Source: Pseudoips prasinana (lineage: Eukaryota; Arthropoda; Insecta; Lepidoptera; Nolidae). Taken from it: DNA of 64,000 nucleotides. The stretch is taken from the NCBI GenBank assembly GCA_951640165.1, contig OX621259.1:4774001-4838000 (forward strand), written 5' to 3'. The position numbers were made by a program, and so were the translations under genes. The notes beneath the pieces are model-generated. The model saw only the letters and a list, made by a program, of their open reading frames with translations. It did no database searches and was not told where the DNA came from. Shown here one piece after another: positions 9,428 to 19,278 of this stretch (position 1 is the stretch's first letter; each line of letters begins with the position of its first letter).

Positions 9428-10573
9428 AATAATAATTTATTTTATTTCCCCACAAAGGTAGTTACAATGCTTACAACTAAATTGATATCTATACATATTC
9501 CTTTGTGAGAGCTGGTGTCTGAAGTAGGTTTCTTATAGAACCTGTATTACAGATCACCAGGCCCTCGGCCGCTTCGGAGTGGACAAATATGCTGTCTTAC
9601 ATTGAATTTTATTATTAACTACATAGTAGAGACAATATATATAATATTATATATGTGTGTGTGTGTGTGTGGGTGAGTGAGTCTGTGGGTGTGTGTGTGT
9701 GTGTGTGAGTGAGTGAGTGAGTGTGTGTGTGTGTGTGGGTGTGACTTTACGTGGTTATTATGTTTTCCGTGTTTTCGTAATCTTGTTCGATCAGCCAGTT
9801 GGTAACTATAGTTTTACATTCCGTTTTAGATTTTGGATATATATTTAAAATTTTGTTAAGTTTGTTGTAAACTAGACCACAGAGATGGGAGAAACTCCCG
9901 CGTGCGAGGAGAGTGCTAAAGGAGCCAGTGGGACAGACATTGTGTTTTCGTCGCTTGTCAGCTAGTTTAAGTGAGTCATATGGAGTAAGTGCATGGGTTT
10001 TCAACGTTATATTTAAAATAAACTGCTGTCGGACTGTTAATACTCTGCAAGTAGAATAAAGTTCCGTTGTCGGGAATAGAAAGGGAAGACGCCATCCAAC
10101 CTTTAATATAGCGCGTTGCGCCCGTTCTAATTTCAAAAGTGAGGTTTTAGTAGCACCACCCCAAGATATGATACAGTAAGATGTAATTGATTGGCATAGA
10201 GCTTGGTATACCAATTTTATTACTGATTTGTCCGCAATATGACGTAGATTTTTGAAAATGTAAATAAGTTTACGTAATCTGGATGAGAGTAGGTCGATAT
10301 GATGGTGGAACTTTAATCTATAGTCAATTTGAACGCCAAGGTATTTCACACAGTCTGTACTGGTTAGATTGGGGCAACGGCATGGTAGGTCCTCTGTCTT
10401 GCAGTTGTGAGCTTTGATGATAAAAGAGCCAGGGGGCTGGCCTGTGCAAGTAGGTGAAAAGGTAATATATTTTGTTTTATCTATATTTAATGTTAGTGAG
10501 TTTGTAGCCAGCCATTTAGAAATATGATCAAAGCCCGTCTGTGCATAACTGAAGGCGTCAGACCAGGTCATCC
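9428..10573 (-). pseudogene. LINE 3' fragment (Jockey/CR1-group), 5'-truncated
   Basis: An open frame of 274 codons (10571-9747) begins inside the RT thumb (SYAQTGFDHISKWLATNS, LTLNIDKTKYITF) and continues through VKYLGVQIDYRLKFHHH and the ALCQSITSYCIISWGG region usual after motif 7 of Jockey/CR1-type LINEs. No YxDD box remains. The 3' UTR (9746-9428) includes a GT-rich microsatellite and ends at the same TAA run that borders the Dong element. A related 3' UTR without coding lies at 27640-27960. It is not expected to be functional. Confidence 0.75.
9651..9745. repeat. GT/GAGT microsatellite
   Basis: A run of TG and TGAG units is broken by GTCTGTGGG. It lies in the 3' UTR of the minus-strand LINE fragment. 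A comparable GT run occurs at 27907-27957 in the related 3' UTR, so it is part of that family. Confidence 0.9.
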
Positions 10574-10595
10574 CATGAAAAATGAGGGTAATATA

Positions 10596-10697
10596 TTCCT
10601 ACTGAATTTTCTGGCAGTAGCTGCCACGTCGTTGCTGCACGGTACGGTAAAAAAATACAAAATTCCACACAAAGATAACATTTTAACGGAATAAATG
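10596..10697 (+). mobile_element. Jockey-family LINE 3'-end fragment
   Basis: TCCTACTGAATTTTCTGGCA through ATTTTAACGGAATAAA is the reverse complement of the 3' end at 2500-2625, and a further copy is at 14705-14830. It contains only 3' UTR, so it is a dead tail. Confidence 0.6.
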
Positions 10698-10795
10698 AAT
10701 TTTGAATTTTGGTACATTTTCTTCTATCGAGTTTTGTCCACTTCAGCACATTAGACCCAATATATTAATCTATGGTCGCCCTTTCAGCTCAAATA

Positions 10796-12003
10796 CAACA
10801 TGTAACGTAATTAACGCACACCCTCAAACACCCCAATTAGAATATTATATTGTTATTATAAAACATACACTGAATTTTTAATTTAACATGAATATGCATT
10901 GTTATTTACTAAATTTGATTATTGGAATAAAGTTTATTTTTCTTTTTTGTATCAAATGATGGAATTTGTATGAATAAAAATATAACTGCGATTTTAAAAG
11001 TCTTATTACTTTGACTTACGGTCCATTTCAATTTGTTTTGGCTGTAAATAAATAAATAAAAATAAATGAAAAAGGTTTTTATTCACGTAGACTTTAAAAA
11101 AGCGCTTGTAAATAGTCAGAACATGTTTGTAGTAATATAGTTGTATACATTAGATATTATTTCTAGTTACATACCTAGATATTTAGGTACATCTTGTATG
11201 AAAACATTTATAAAATTTATTTTATTACAGAAATGATATTTAGCTAGCTCGTATCAAGTTATTGTCAAGAGATTATGTTTAATTATCTAGTTTAAGTCTA
11301 ATATTTTTACTACATATTGTCAATGGTTCTGTCTATATTAAAGGTATTATTATTATGACGGACCTTGTGTTAATAACGACGGTCGCGCTTTAATGCTACC
11401 ACCGGATCCAATGCGCCCCAACTGAGAAGACCCAGCGAAACAAACTCAGTGGGTTCATCTACTACCGGTTTCAACACGACCCAGTTGAGACGGTCCGGCG
11501 AAACATACTCAAGCGGGCATGAACACGGGATTTGGTCCAATTAGAGTAATTATTTAGTAGGCAAACACAATATATGCTCGATCGGTTGTCTGAATGCTTA
11601 TTATTTTAGATTATATTTAGGTATACAAAAGAAAAACTTTGAAACAATAACATTATTCATTTTGAGACAGAGTCAATAATTTTAAATTAAGTATATGATA
11701 GCAATCATTTACAGATAGTTCACGTAACACAGCAGATCAGTCATGTCTATATGGCTACAAGATCTCCAGCGAGCAATGTGCAGGTAGGAAGTGAGAGCCA
11801 GACGTCAGCCATAAGTATACGTTTAATATGTGTTTTAAAACTTGTGTCAGGCAGATCAGTACAGGGTTAATATGACAATACATTCCGTAGTTTTAATTAT
11901 TTTGTAACAAGATATTATTTATATTAAAAATTATATAAATCGATTCGGTAAACGATTCTGAACAAACTATTTTCAGGAAGTGCGTTAATTAAGTTACATG
12001 TTG
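10796..12003 (+). mobile_element. MITE-1 copy with large nested insertion
   Basis: Termini CAACATGTAACGTAATTAAC and GTTACATGTTG are flanked by TA on both sides. The unoccupied equivalent in the duplicated unit reads CAGCTCAAATATATATTTTT (12603-12622), which gives a TA target duplication directly. Internal landmarks break at 11047 (GGCTGTA) and resume at about 11863 (CAGGGTTAATATG), marking an inserted block of about 815 bp. Confidence 0.8.
11048..11862 (-). mobile_element. Composite retroposon-tail insertion inside MITE-1
   Basis: The left part starts with AATAAATAAATA and carries CACGTAGACTTTAAAAAAGC and GTCAGAACATGTTTGTAG, the reverse of the LINE tail at 2270-2432. From 11343 a second tail follows, with GACGGACCTTGTGTTAATAA and the GAGAAGACCCAGCGAAACAA motif common in lepidopteran LINE 3' UTRs. 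No protein-coding stretch is seen in either part. Confidence 0.55.
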
Positions 12004-12019
12004 TATATATTTTTCTTAT

Positions 12020-12252
12020 TAATAAATTCATTTTCGTTACAGGAAGTTGAGCACAGACAGATTGGTGAAGATACTAATTTAAAACCAAACAATTTATTTT
12101 TAGAATTGCCGTGTCCGGTAAGAAATTGTGCAACACAATGGTCTACGATTAGCCAACATTTATTTAACCGTTCGCGTACGTTCGGTAAAAACTGGTGCCG
12201 ATGGGACCTTTGGTTGAGGTATTTTATCTACATCGGCAATTACGTAGTAGTT

Positions 12253-12262
<10 letters not shown>
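12020..12262 (-). pseudogene. R1-like LINE ORF2 fragment (unit 1)
   Basis: The minus strand encodes a short part of the C-terminal region of the R1-like ORF2 seen at 33375-33600 and 54435-54660. The plus-strand sequence GAGCACAGACAGATTGGTGA is near-identical in all of them. It is a dead fragment. The open frame on the plus strand (11998-12381) is antisense and is not a gene. Confidence 0.7.
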
Positions 12263-12286
<24 letters not shown>

Positions 12287-12289
<3 letters not shown>

Positions 12290-12521
12290 CGGGACAATGT
12301 CACTCAGATCATCCTAGCCCCAAACTAAGCAATGCTTGTACTATGGGTACCAGGCGACGATATACATACTTATATAGATAGATAAATACTTAAATACATA
12401 GAAAACACCCATGACTCAGAAACTAATATTCGTGCTCATCACACAAATATTTACACTTACAGGGATTCGAACCCAGGACCACCAGCTTCGTAGGCAGGAG
12501 CACTACCAACTAGGCTACGGT
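12287..12521 (-). mobile_element. SINE-C copy
   Basis: Reverse copy of 4102-4344, with the tRNA-like head at the 12521 end (B box as GGATTCGAACC on this strand). It follows a TA dinucleotide run (12255-12286) and separates the two units of the local duplication. Confidence 0.8.
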
Positions 12522-12633
12522 TTTGAATTTTGGTACATTTGCCTCTATCGAGTTTTGTCCAATTCAGCACATTACACCCAATATATTAATCTATGGTCGC
12601 TCTTTCAGCTCAAATATATATTTTTCTTATTAA

Positions 12634-13108
12634 TATTCATATTCGTTTCAGGAGGTTGAGCACAGACAGATTGGTGAAGATACTAATTTGAAACTAAACA
12701 ATTTATTTTTAGAATTGCCGTGTCCGCTAAGAAATTGTGCAACACAATGGTCTACGATTAGCCAAGATTTATTTAACTGTTCGCGTACGTTCGGAAAGAA
12801 CTGGGGATCTACCAGCTAAGTCGCCGAACATCGATTTCTTAAATGTCGTTCAAATAAATAAAGGTAAAAAATTACTTAATCAATCGTTGAATCGATTTCC
12901 ATGAGCACATGTGTCGTCACAAATGGTCCGGAATGGATTATCAATGTTGAAGCCGATTTAAAGATTGATTAAGTAATGTTTAACCTTTATTTATTTGAAC
13001 GCCATTTAAGAAATCGATGTTCGGCGACTTAGCTGGTAGAGCCCCTGGTGCAGATGGTGACCTTTGGTTGAGGTATTTCATCTACATCGGCAATTACGTA
13101 GTAGTTCA
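12634..13108 (-). pseudogene. R1-like LINE ORF2 fragment (unit 2), split by MITE-2
   Basis: The same antisense LINE piece as 12020-12262, interrupted after GGAAAGAACTGG and resuming at TGGTGCAGATGG. Comparison with unit 1 and with 33520-33545 shows the two sides were contiguous. Confidence 0.7.
12806..13044. mobile_element. MITE-2 copy (long-palindrome DNA element)
   Basis: The arms TCTACCAGCTAAGTCGCCGA and TCGGCGACTTAGCTGGTAGA are perfect reverse complements. The palindrome continues inward through CATCGATTTCTTAAATG for about 40 bp. The body contains CATTACTTAATCAATC-type sequence in both orientations. A second full copy is at 21251-21506 and a partial one at 21507-21600. There is no coding capacity. 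Confidence 0.8.
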
Positions 13109-13226
13109 AATATAATATATAACTTTATTCTTAGTCTGTGGTATGGCTGAAAGCAATGAAAATATTTTAATGTGTCTATCTTTCTAAGGCTGGGGTATTG
13201 ACCAGCCTTAGACATAATTCAATATA

Positions 13227-13920
13227 CAACATGTAACTTAATTAACGCACAATCTGATAATAGTTAGTTCAGAATCGTTTACTGTTTTTGATAATTTTAA
13301 ATGAATATAATATTAATGTTTTTTTTTTGTATAAGTAATAATGTATAATTTTTACACATTTACATTATTATTTAATAATGTAAATGTATAAAAATAACAC
13401 TAATATTGTGTCAAGTGTGTCACAAATTAGTTTATATTTTTAGTTAAGTATACCTACCTAGTTTGTAAGTACAACATTTGTATGCCATGTACAATATGGC
13501 AAATGTGTGAAACTTAAATAATGTAAACAATAACACCTGTATTCACCACATTTATACAAATAAAGATTTATGATTATGATTATGAATCGATTTATATCAT
13601 TTTTAATAAAGGTAATTTTTTATTCCAAAATAATTAAAATTACGGAAATTATTGTCATATTAACCCTGTACAGTCAAAACAAATTCAAATGGACCATAAG
13701 TCAAAGGAATAAGACTTTTAAAGTCACAGTTTATTTGTATTCATACTAATTCCATCATTCAATACAAAATAAAGAAAAATAAACATTATTCCAAGCAACA
13801 AATTTAGTAAATAACAATGCATATACATGTTAAATTAAAAATTAAATATATGTATTATGTTAATAACAAAATATTTTAATAGGGGTGTTTGAGGGTGTGC
13901 GTTAATTACGTTACATGTTG
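13227..13920 (-). mobile_element. MITE-1 copy with nested retroposon tail
   Basis: It has the same termini as the other MITE-1 copies, in reverse order of the internal landmarks (the TTTGTATTCATACTAATTCC region precedes GTGTTTGAGGGTGTGCGTTA). About 13293-13584 is foreign: an AT-rich block ending in a TGATTA repeat at 13567-13584, which looks like a LINE 3' tail. Confidence 0.75.
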
Positions 13921-14127
13921 TATAAGAATCAATCGTATTATCATGACATAAGATTCAATTTACAACTGAGCCATTGATTATCGCGCTAATGCAATACCCA
14001 GACCCAATACACGAAATGTAGCTCTCTCTCTTTTTATCTTTATGACATGACATCTCCCTCTCAACTCACTCGATCACACTTTAACAAGCTTACTCCCCAA
14101 GTCAAGAGTACGTAAAGAAGTATTAAA

Positions 14128-14705
14128 AAACCGGCCAAGTGCAAGTCAGACTCGCCCATGAACGCCCATACGGAACCGTAGGAGCAAGTATTTCAGTTGA
14201 TTCAATGAAAGCAAATTGCTGTTTACGATTTATGACGCATTAAAAAAAACTACTTGCTAGATCTTGTTGTTAGTTTGCATGGTGATGTACATCATATATT
14301 TTTTTTAGTTTTATCATTCTCTTATTTTAGAAGTTACAGGGGGAGGGACTCATTTTACCACTTTGGAAGTGTCTCTCGCGCAAACTATTAAGTTTAGACA
14401 AAAATGATATTAGGAACCTCAATATCAATTTAAAGACCTATCCATAGAAAACCCACATGTATGGGTACGATGACAAAAAAAAATAGTTTCAGTTCTATGT
14501 ATGAGGACCCCCCAAAATTGTTGTTTTTTTTTTCTATTTTTGCGTAAAAATCTTAATGCGGCTAACCGAATAAATCTACTTACCAAGTTACAACAGTACA
14601 GCTCTTATAGTTTCGGAAAAAAGTGGCTGTGACATACGGACAACAGGCAGACATGACGAATCTATAAGGGTTCCGTTTTTGCCATTTGGCTACGGAACTC
14701 TAAAA
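14128..14705 (+). repeat. Repeat R copy
   Basis: It runs from AAACCGGCCAAGTGCAAGTC to GGCTACGGAACTCTAAAAA. The central CATATATTTTTTTTAGTTTT and GTGGCTGTGACATACGG segments are found in four more copies: 18382-18957 (reverse), 18958-19230, 30095-30656 (reverse) and 45469-46084. It is non-coding. The element class cannot be fixed from the window. Confidence 0.7.
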
Positions 14706-16088
14706 AGGATTTCTACTGAATTTTCTGGTAGTGTTCATCAGTAGCTGCCACGTCATGCACTGCACGATAGGTAAAAGGTAAAAATTGACGATTCCAAACA
14801 AATGCAAAAGTTTAACGGAATAAATGCTTATTTTTTTATTTTGTTACTTTTACTTTTTCAGTTTTGCAGGATTATAACGAACATAGCAAAGAGAATTACA
14901 CAAATCCATCGTTCAAATCGTGGATCGGAAGCTCAAACAAAAATCCGATGAAAATTCACTATTCAGTTTCTTCCGGTATTTGCTGTAATCCAATTTTTCT
15001 TACCGTAAAGTAAGACCTTTTACCTTTACCTTTTGGATTATAGCGGAACTATAACTGACAGGAAAATAATCTCAAGTGATGCATTTTTTAATGAACAAAA
15101 TTCTTGATGCAATCAGTGTCCCTCTGGTTGAATATCTGCCATAGCGGCCGGTCTCTATGGAGACTAGCTGTCTATGCGAGACCTATTATAAGCATACTTC
15201 TGCACTTTCTACTCCCTCATTCAAAAAGAAATAAATTTCAGCGCGTCGTTAAACAAATTACAAGCTATTTTTGAATATTTACAATCCCAATGTCTTATTT
15301 AAGATTAAATCCTATTACCACGAAAAACAAAACTCAATTTAGAATTGAATTAAAATAAAAAAGAAAGAAAAATAATCATACAAACTTACATCCCCTATTC
15401 TACGCCATTGGGGATGGAATTCCCAAAAATCCTGAGATACATATTTTAAATTTTTAACTGAAAGGCCAAATACCAATTTTCGTGCGTTCAACTTAAAAAA
15501 TGCCACATTTTTTATACAATCTTACATCCCCTTTTTTTACGCCTTTAGGGGTGGAATTTCCAAAAATCCTCATATTCATATTTTTTTATTCTTAACTGAA
15601 TTTTCATGCCTTTAACTTCAAAATTGACGGATTTTCATACAAACTTTTATCCCCTAATTTACCCCTATAGGTGTTGAGTTTCTAAAAATCCTTTCTTAGT
15701 GCTCCACTACGTTATAAAAGGAACCTTTGTGCAAAATTTCAAGGTTCTAACCCTTATAGTTTCGGCTGTGCATTGTAAGTGACTCAGGTTTGCCTTTTAA
15801 TATATAAATATGCTGACAGGCCGCAATTATGAATAAACCTAAAAGTTTCTAGTACATCTTGACAGTTGTTTATTTTTTTATTTCATTCCAATATTTTATA
15901 TGTAGGTATTTGAGTTTTGTTAAAGAAATGTTAAAATTTTATATTACTATATTTTATTACTTATTATCCTATTCATTTTATTCTTATCCGGACGAAGATT
16001 AATCCAAAAACATAAAAATCATAAGAATTGGTCCGTTCTTGAGTTATAAGTTGTGTAACTCACACGACTTCCTTTTGTATATATATAT
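14706..16088. other. Degenerate repeats, no gene
   Basis: Holds a Jockey-like tail (to about 14830), a SINE-D fragment (about 15125-15225, minus strand) and three diverged copies of a module of about 75 bp (15382-15460, 15508-15585, 15620-15695) containing CATCCCCTA and GGAATTTCCAAAAATCCT. There is an AT-rich tail with a CATCATCAT run at its end. No reading frame of interest. Confidence 0.5.
15125..15225 (-). mobile_element. SINE-D fragment
   Basis: GCGGCCGGTCTCTATGGAG through TGCACTTTCTACTCC aligns with the 3' region of the SINE-D copy at 28306-28430. The tRNA-like head is missing. Confidence 0.5.
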
Positions 16089-16600
16089 CATCATCATCAT
16101 CATCATATCAGCCGAAAGGCCTCCCCCAAAGATCTCCACAATTGCCGGTCTTGCGCTATCCGCATTCAGCGATTTCCAACGACCCGCACAAGATCATCGG
16201 TCCATCTTGTAGGGGGCCTGCCCACGCTGCGTCTTCCGGTTCGTGGTCGCCACTCGAGAACCTTTCTGCCCCAGCGGCCGTCGGTTCTACGAGCTATGTG
16301 CCCTGCCCACTGCCACTTCAGCTTGGCAATTCTTACGGCTATGTCGGTTACTTTGGTTTGCCTGCGGATCTCAACATTTCTGATTCGATCTCGCAGGGAA
16401 ACTCCAAGCATAGCCCTTTCCATTGCTCTTTGGGTGACTTTGAGCCGCTTGATAAGGCCCATAGCGACCACCTCTCTATTCTGTAAGTCATCATAGGCAA
16501 CACACACTGGTCGAAGACTTTAGACTTGATACACTGCGGTATTTGGGACGAGAAAATATTACGTAGCTTTGAAGTTAGACCTACCTAGTTGGATAGTCTG
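16089..16600 (-). pseudogene. RTE-type LINE, C-terminal fragment and 3' tail
   Basis: An open minus-strand frame (16507-16166) reads LIKRLKVTQRAMERAML, AKLKWQWAGHIARRTDGRWG and RSVGRPPTRWTDDL. This is the conserved C-terminus of lepidopteran RTE-like endonuclease/reverse-transcriptase LINEs. The 3' end is the family ATC/GAT microsatellite at 16089-16108. RT and endonuclease domains are missing by 5' truncation. Confidence 0.8.
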
Positions 16601-17623
16601 TCCTAGGTAAATATGATACTTTTTTAAGGTTGATCTAACAAATAAAGTACCTATATATTTATGTATGCAAAGCTTATTGTAAAAAAAAAATACCTGCATG
16701 CAAATTTGTTGGCACATCTTAGCATTCAGAGTGCGAATCCTGCGGCACCATGTTATTTATATCTTCGCGCGTTCACTATATTGTCTCGAGCCTGCATAGC
16801 GAACAACTCAGTATAAATAAGGCAGGCTGAAGGCTAGAATGGCTTTCATTTTGCTGCCAAATATTTACTTTTTACTCCTTACATTTTGGTGCATGCAGTA
16901 TATATTAGCGTTAGGCTAGTTGGTTAAAGGTGTTATTTATTGAACACTTTTGAGACCAACGTTTTATATTATTACAGCTTTAACTTATATTTTACACAAA
17001 TAACGAATACAATTTACGGACATATCACGTAAAAAAATTTGATTGATTAGTGAAGGAATTGTAATAATTTTTGTTAAATTATTATTAACAAATATAACGT
17101 AATATATAAACTTGATCAGTAGGCTCAATTTTAGTAATAAAAAAAAGCAAAAAGTGTCGTTACAACTTTTTGTCTTATTTTTTTCCGTCTACTTTCGCAA
17201 CGCGCGATAAGGAACTTCGTTCCAAAAAAATATTTTCAACAAGTAATAAAAAAAGTTTTTACTTTGTGTTACTATATTGTCTAGTTACTATAATTGTGTG
17301 AGCCTGGATAGCAGTAGCCTAGTTTAAGTACTTCATTCTCACGATCAGAACATAACTCGGACGTTATTGAAGCTGTAAAATATAAAGTGGTGCTGTATCT
17401 TCAGATTTATTTAACTACTCTACTTGAAATATCAATTCTATATTAAAAAATATATCTCCAAAAATGGGACTGTTTGTTTATTACTTACTTCCTCACAACT
17501 CAAGTGCCAAATTCGTATTCCTGTACTTAAAAATTGTAGTGTGTATAAAGACTATGCTCCTTTATTAGCCTTACCAATACTTTAACTAAACACATTTAGG
17601 GACTATTATTTTTTAATTTATAA
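16601..17623. other. AT-rich region, one short repeat fragment
   Basis: No gene is seen. About 17153-17232 is a reverse fragment of element I (TTTCGCAACGCGCGATAAGG, GGAACTTCGTTCCAA). The rest is AT-rich and not recognised. Confidence 0.4.
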
Positions 17624-17797
17624 TCCTACTAATATTATTAATACGTAAGCTTGTGAGTGTGGCCGTATGTTGTTTGTTACTCTTTCACGCAAAAACTACC
17701 CAACTACCTAAACTTGGATTGTGATGAAACTTTATAGTAATATAGAAAGGCTATAATTTATTAGATTTAACGCGGGTCAAAATGCAAAGCACAGCTA
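17624..17797 (+). mobile_element. Short non-autonomous Helitron
   Basis: Starts TCCTACTAATATTATTAATA and ends GCACAGCTAG, preceded by A and followed by T, as for Helitrons that insert between A and T. The usual 3' hairpin is degraded (CGCGGGTCAAAATGCAAAG). There is no coding. From 17798 to 18381 I recognise nothing. Confidence 0.65.
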
Positions 17798-18381
17798 GTT
17801 TTTTAATAATATAATCATATTTAATTTTAATTAGTTCTTTTGATGTGAAACATCTATAGTCGCACGTAAAAAAGATTTCTGGGGGAGCGACGCGTCGCCA
17901 CGTTTTTTTTTTGATATGAAACAAAACAATCGACTGTGCGATTATTAATCGTAATATTTTATTTTATCATTATGACATATGTAGTTCATATCAAAATATG
18001 TTCTTTTCTGCATATTAATTTTAAAAAATAATGTCGATGTTTCACATCTGCCAGGCGTCCCGTGACGGCTCAATTTTTTTTTGATCGTCAGTACTACTTG
18101 AAAGATATCATTTTATTTATTTAGTTACCTTACCTACAACTTAACTGAATTTTCAGATCATATTTTATTAATTTTAATTTTCTCCATCAAATCAATGTGT
18201 CACAATTAACATTAAATAGTCGAATAAATACCCTGTAATACAATTATGCTTTATTCCTTTTTCCTTACCTTTGCCCCATTTCAATTGGTGCCGGTTTCCA
18301 GTTTCCAGAATTAATAGAACGCGGGAAAGTTGTACAACTGTTGCACAAGATTCGCCCGACGCATTAAAAAATGTTGTATCA

Positions 18382-19230
18382 TTTTTAGGGTTCCGTAGCC
18401 AAATGGCAAAAAACGGAACCCTTATAGATTCGTCATGTCTGTCTGTCTGTCTGTCCGTCCGTATGTCACAGCAACGTTTTTCCGAAACTGTAAGAGCTGT
18501 ACTCTTGAAACTTGGTAAGTATATGTATTCTGTGAACCGCATTAAGATTTTTACACTAAAATAGAAAAAGAACAATAATTTTTGAGGGGTAGCCATACAT
18601 AGAGCAGAAATATAAAAAAAAAATTTATTGTACACATACATGTGGGGTGAGTATGGATTGGTCTTCAGAAATCATATTGAGGTTTCTAATATCATTTTTT
18701 TCTAAACTGAATAGTTTGCGCGAGGACACTTCGAAAGTGGTAAAAAGAGTGTCCCCCCCTGTGACTTCTAAAATAAGAGAATGATAAAACTAAAAAAAAT
18801 ATATGATGTACATTATCGTGGAAACTAACAAAGAAAATTGGTTTGAACGTGATCTAGCAAGTAGTTTTTTTTATACATCATAAACCGCAATTAGCTTTCA
18901 TTTAATCAACTGAAATACTTTCTGCTTCGGAACCCTTCATGTGCGAGTCCGACTCGCGTTTACGATTTATGACGTATTAAAAAAAAAACGACTTACTAGA
19001 TCTCGTTCAAACCAATTTTCGTTGTTAGTTTGCATCATAAAATATATTTTTTTAGTTTTTTTGTGAAAATCTTAATGCGGTTCACAGAATACATCATACA
19101 ACATACCAAGTTTCAACAGTACAGCTCTTATGGTTTCGGAAAAAAGTGGCTGTGACATACGGACGGACAGACAGACATGACGAATCTATAAGGGTTCCGT
19201 TTTTTGCCATTTGGCTACGGAACCCTAAAA
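18382..19230. repeat. Head-to-head inverted pair of repeat R
   Basis: 18382-18957 is a reverse copy (TTTTAGGGTTCCGTAGCC to CGAGTCCGACTCGC). 18958-19230 is a forward copy lacking its 5' third and part of the middle, ending GGCTACGGAACCCTAAAAA. Both outer ends are therefore the same terminus, and the arms could pair over more than 250 bp. The plus-strand frame at 18271-18564 is repeat sequence and not a gene. Confidence 0.7.
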
Positions 19231-19278
19231 ATGTTGCCACATGACAATTTTATACTCGTGTGTGACTAATGATATGAT

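Larger units (their letters stand above)
10705..13108. repeat. Local tandem duplication with independent insertions
   Basis: The stretch 10705-10795 (TTTTGGTACATTTTCTTCTA to CTTTCAGCTCAAA) is repeated at 12527-12617. The sequences that follow (12004-12262 and 12618-13108) are also equivalent, ending in an antisense R1-like LINE piece. Unit 1 carries MITE-1 at 10796-12003. Unit 2 lacks it but carries MITE-2 inside the LINE piece at 12806-13044. A SINE-C (12287-12521) lies between the units. Confidence 0.7.

Noticed and set aside
9651..9745. CRISPR or other regularly spaced array
   Set aside because: A simple GT microsatellite in a LINE 3' UTR. No spacer-repeat arrays are visible anywhere in the window.
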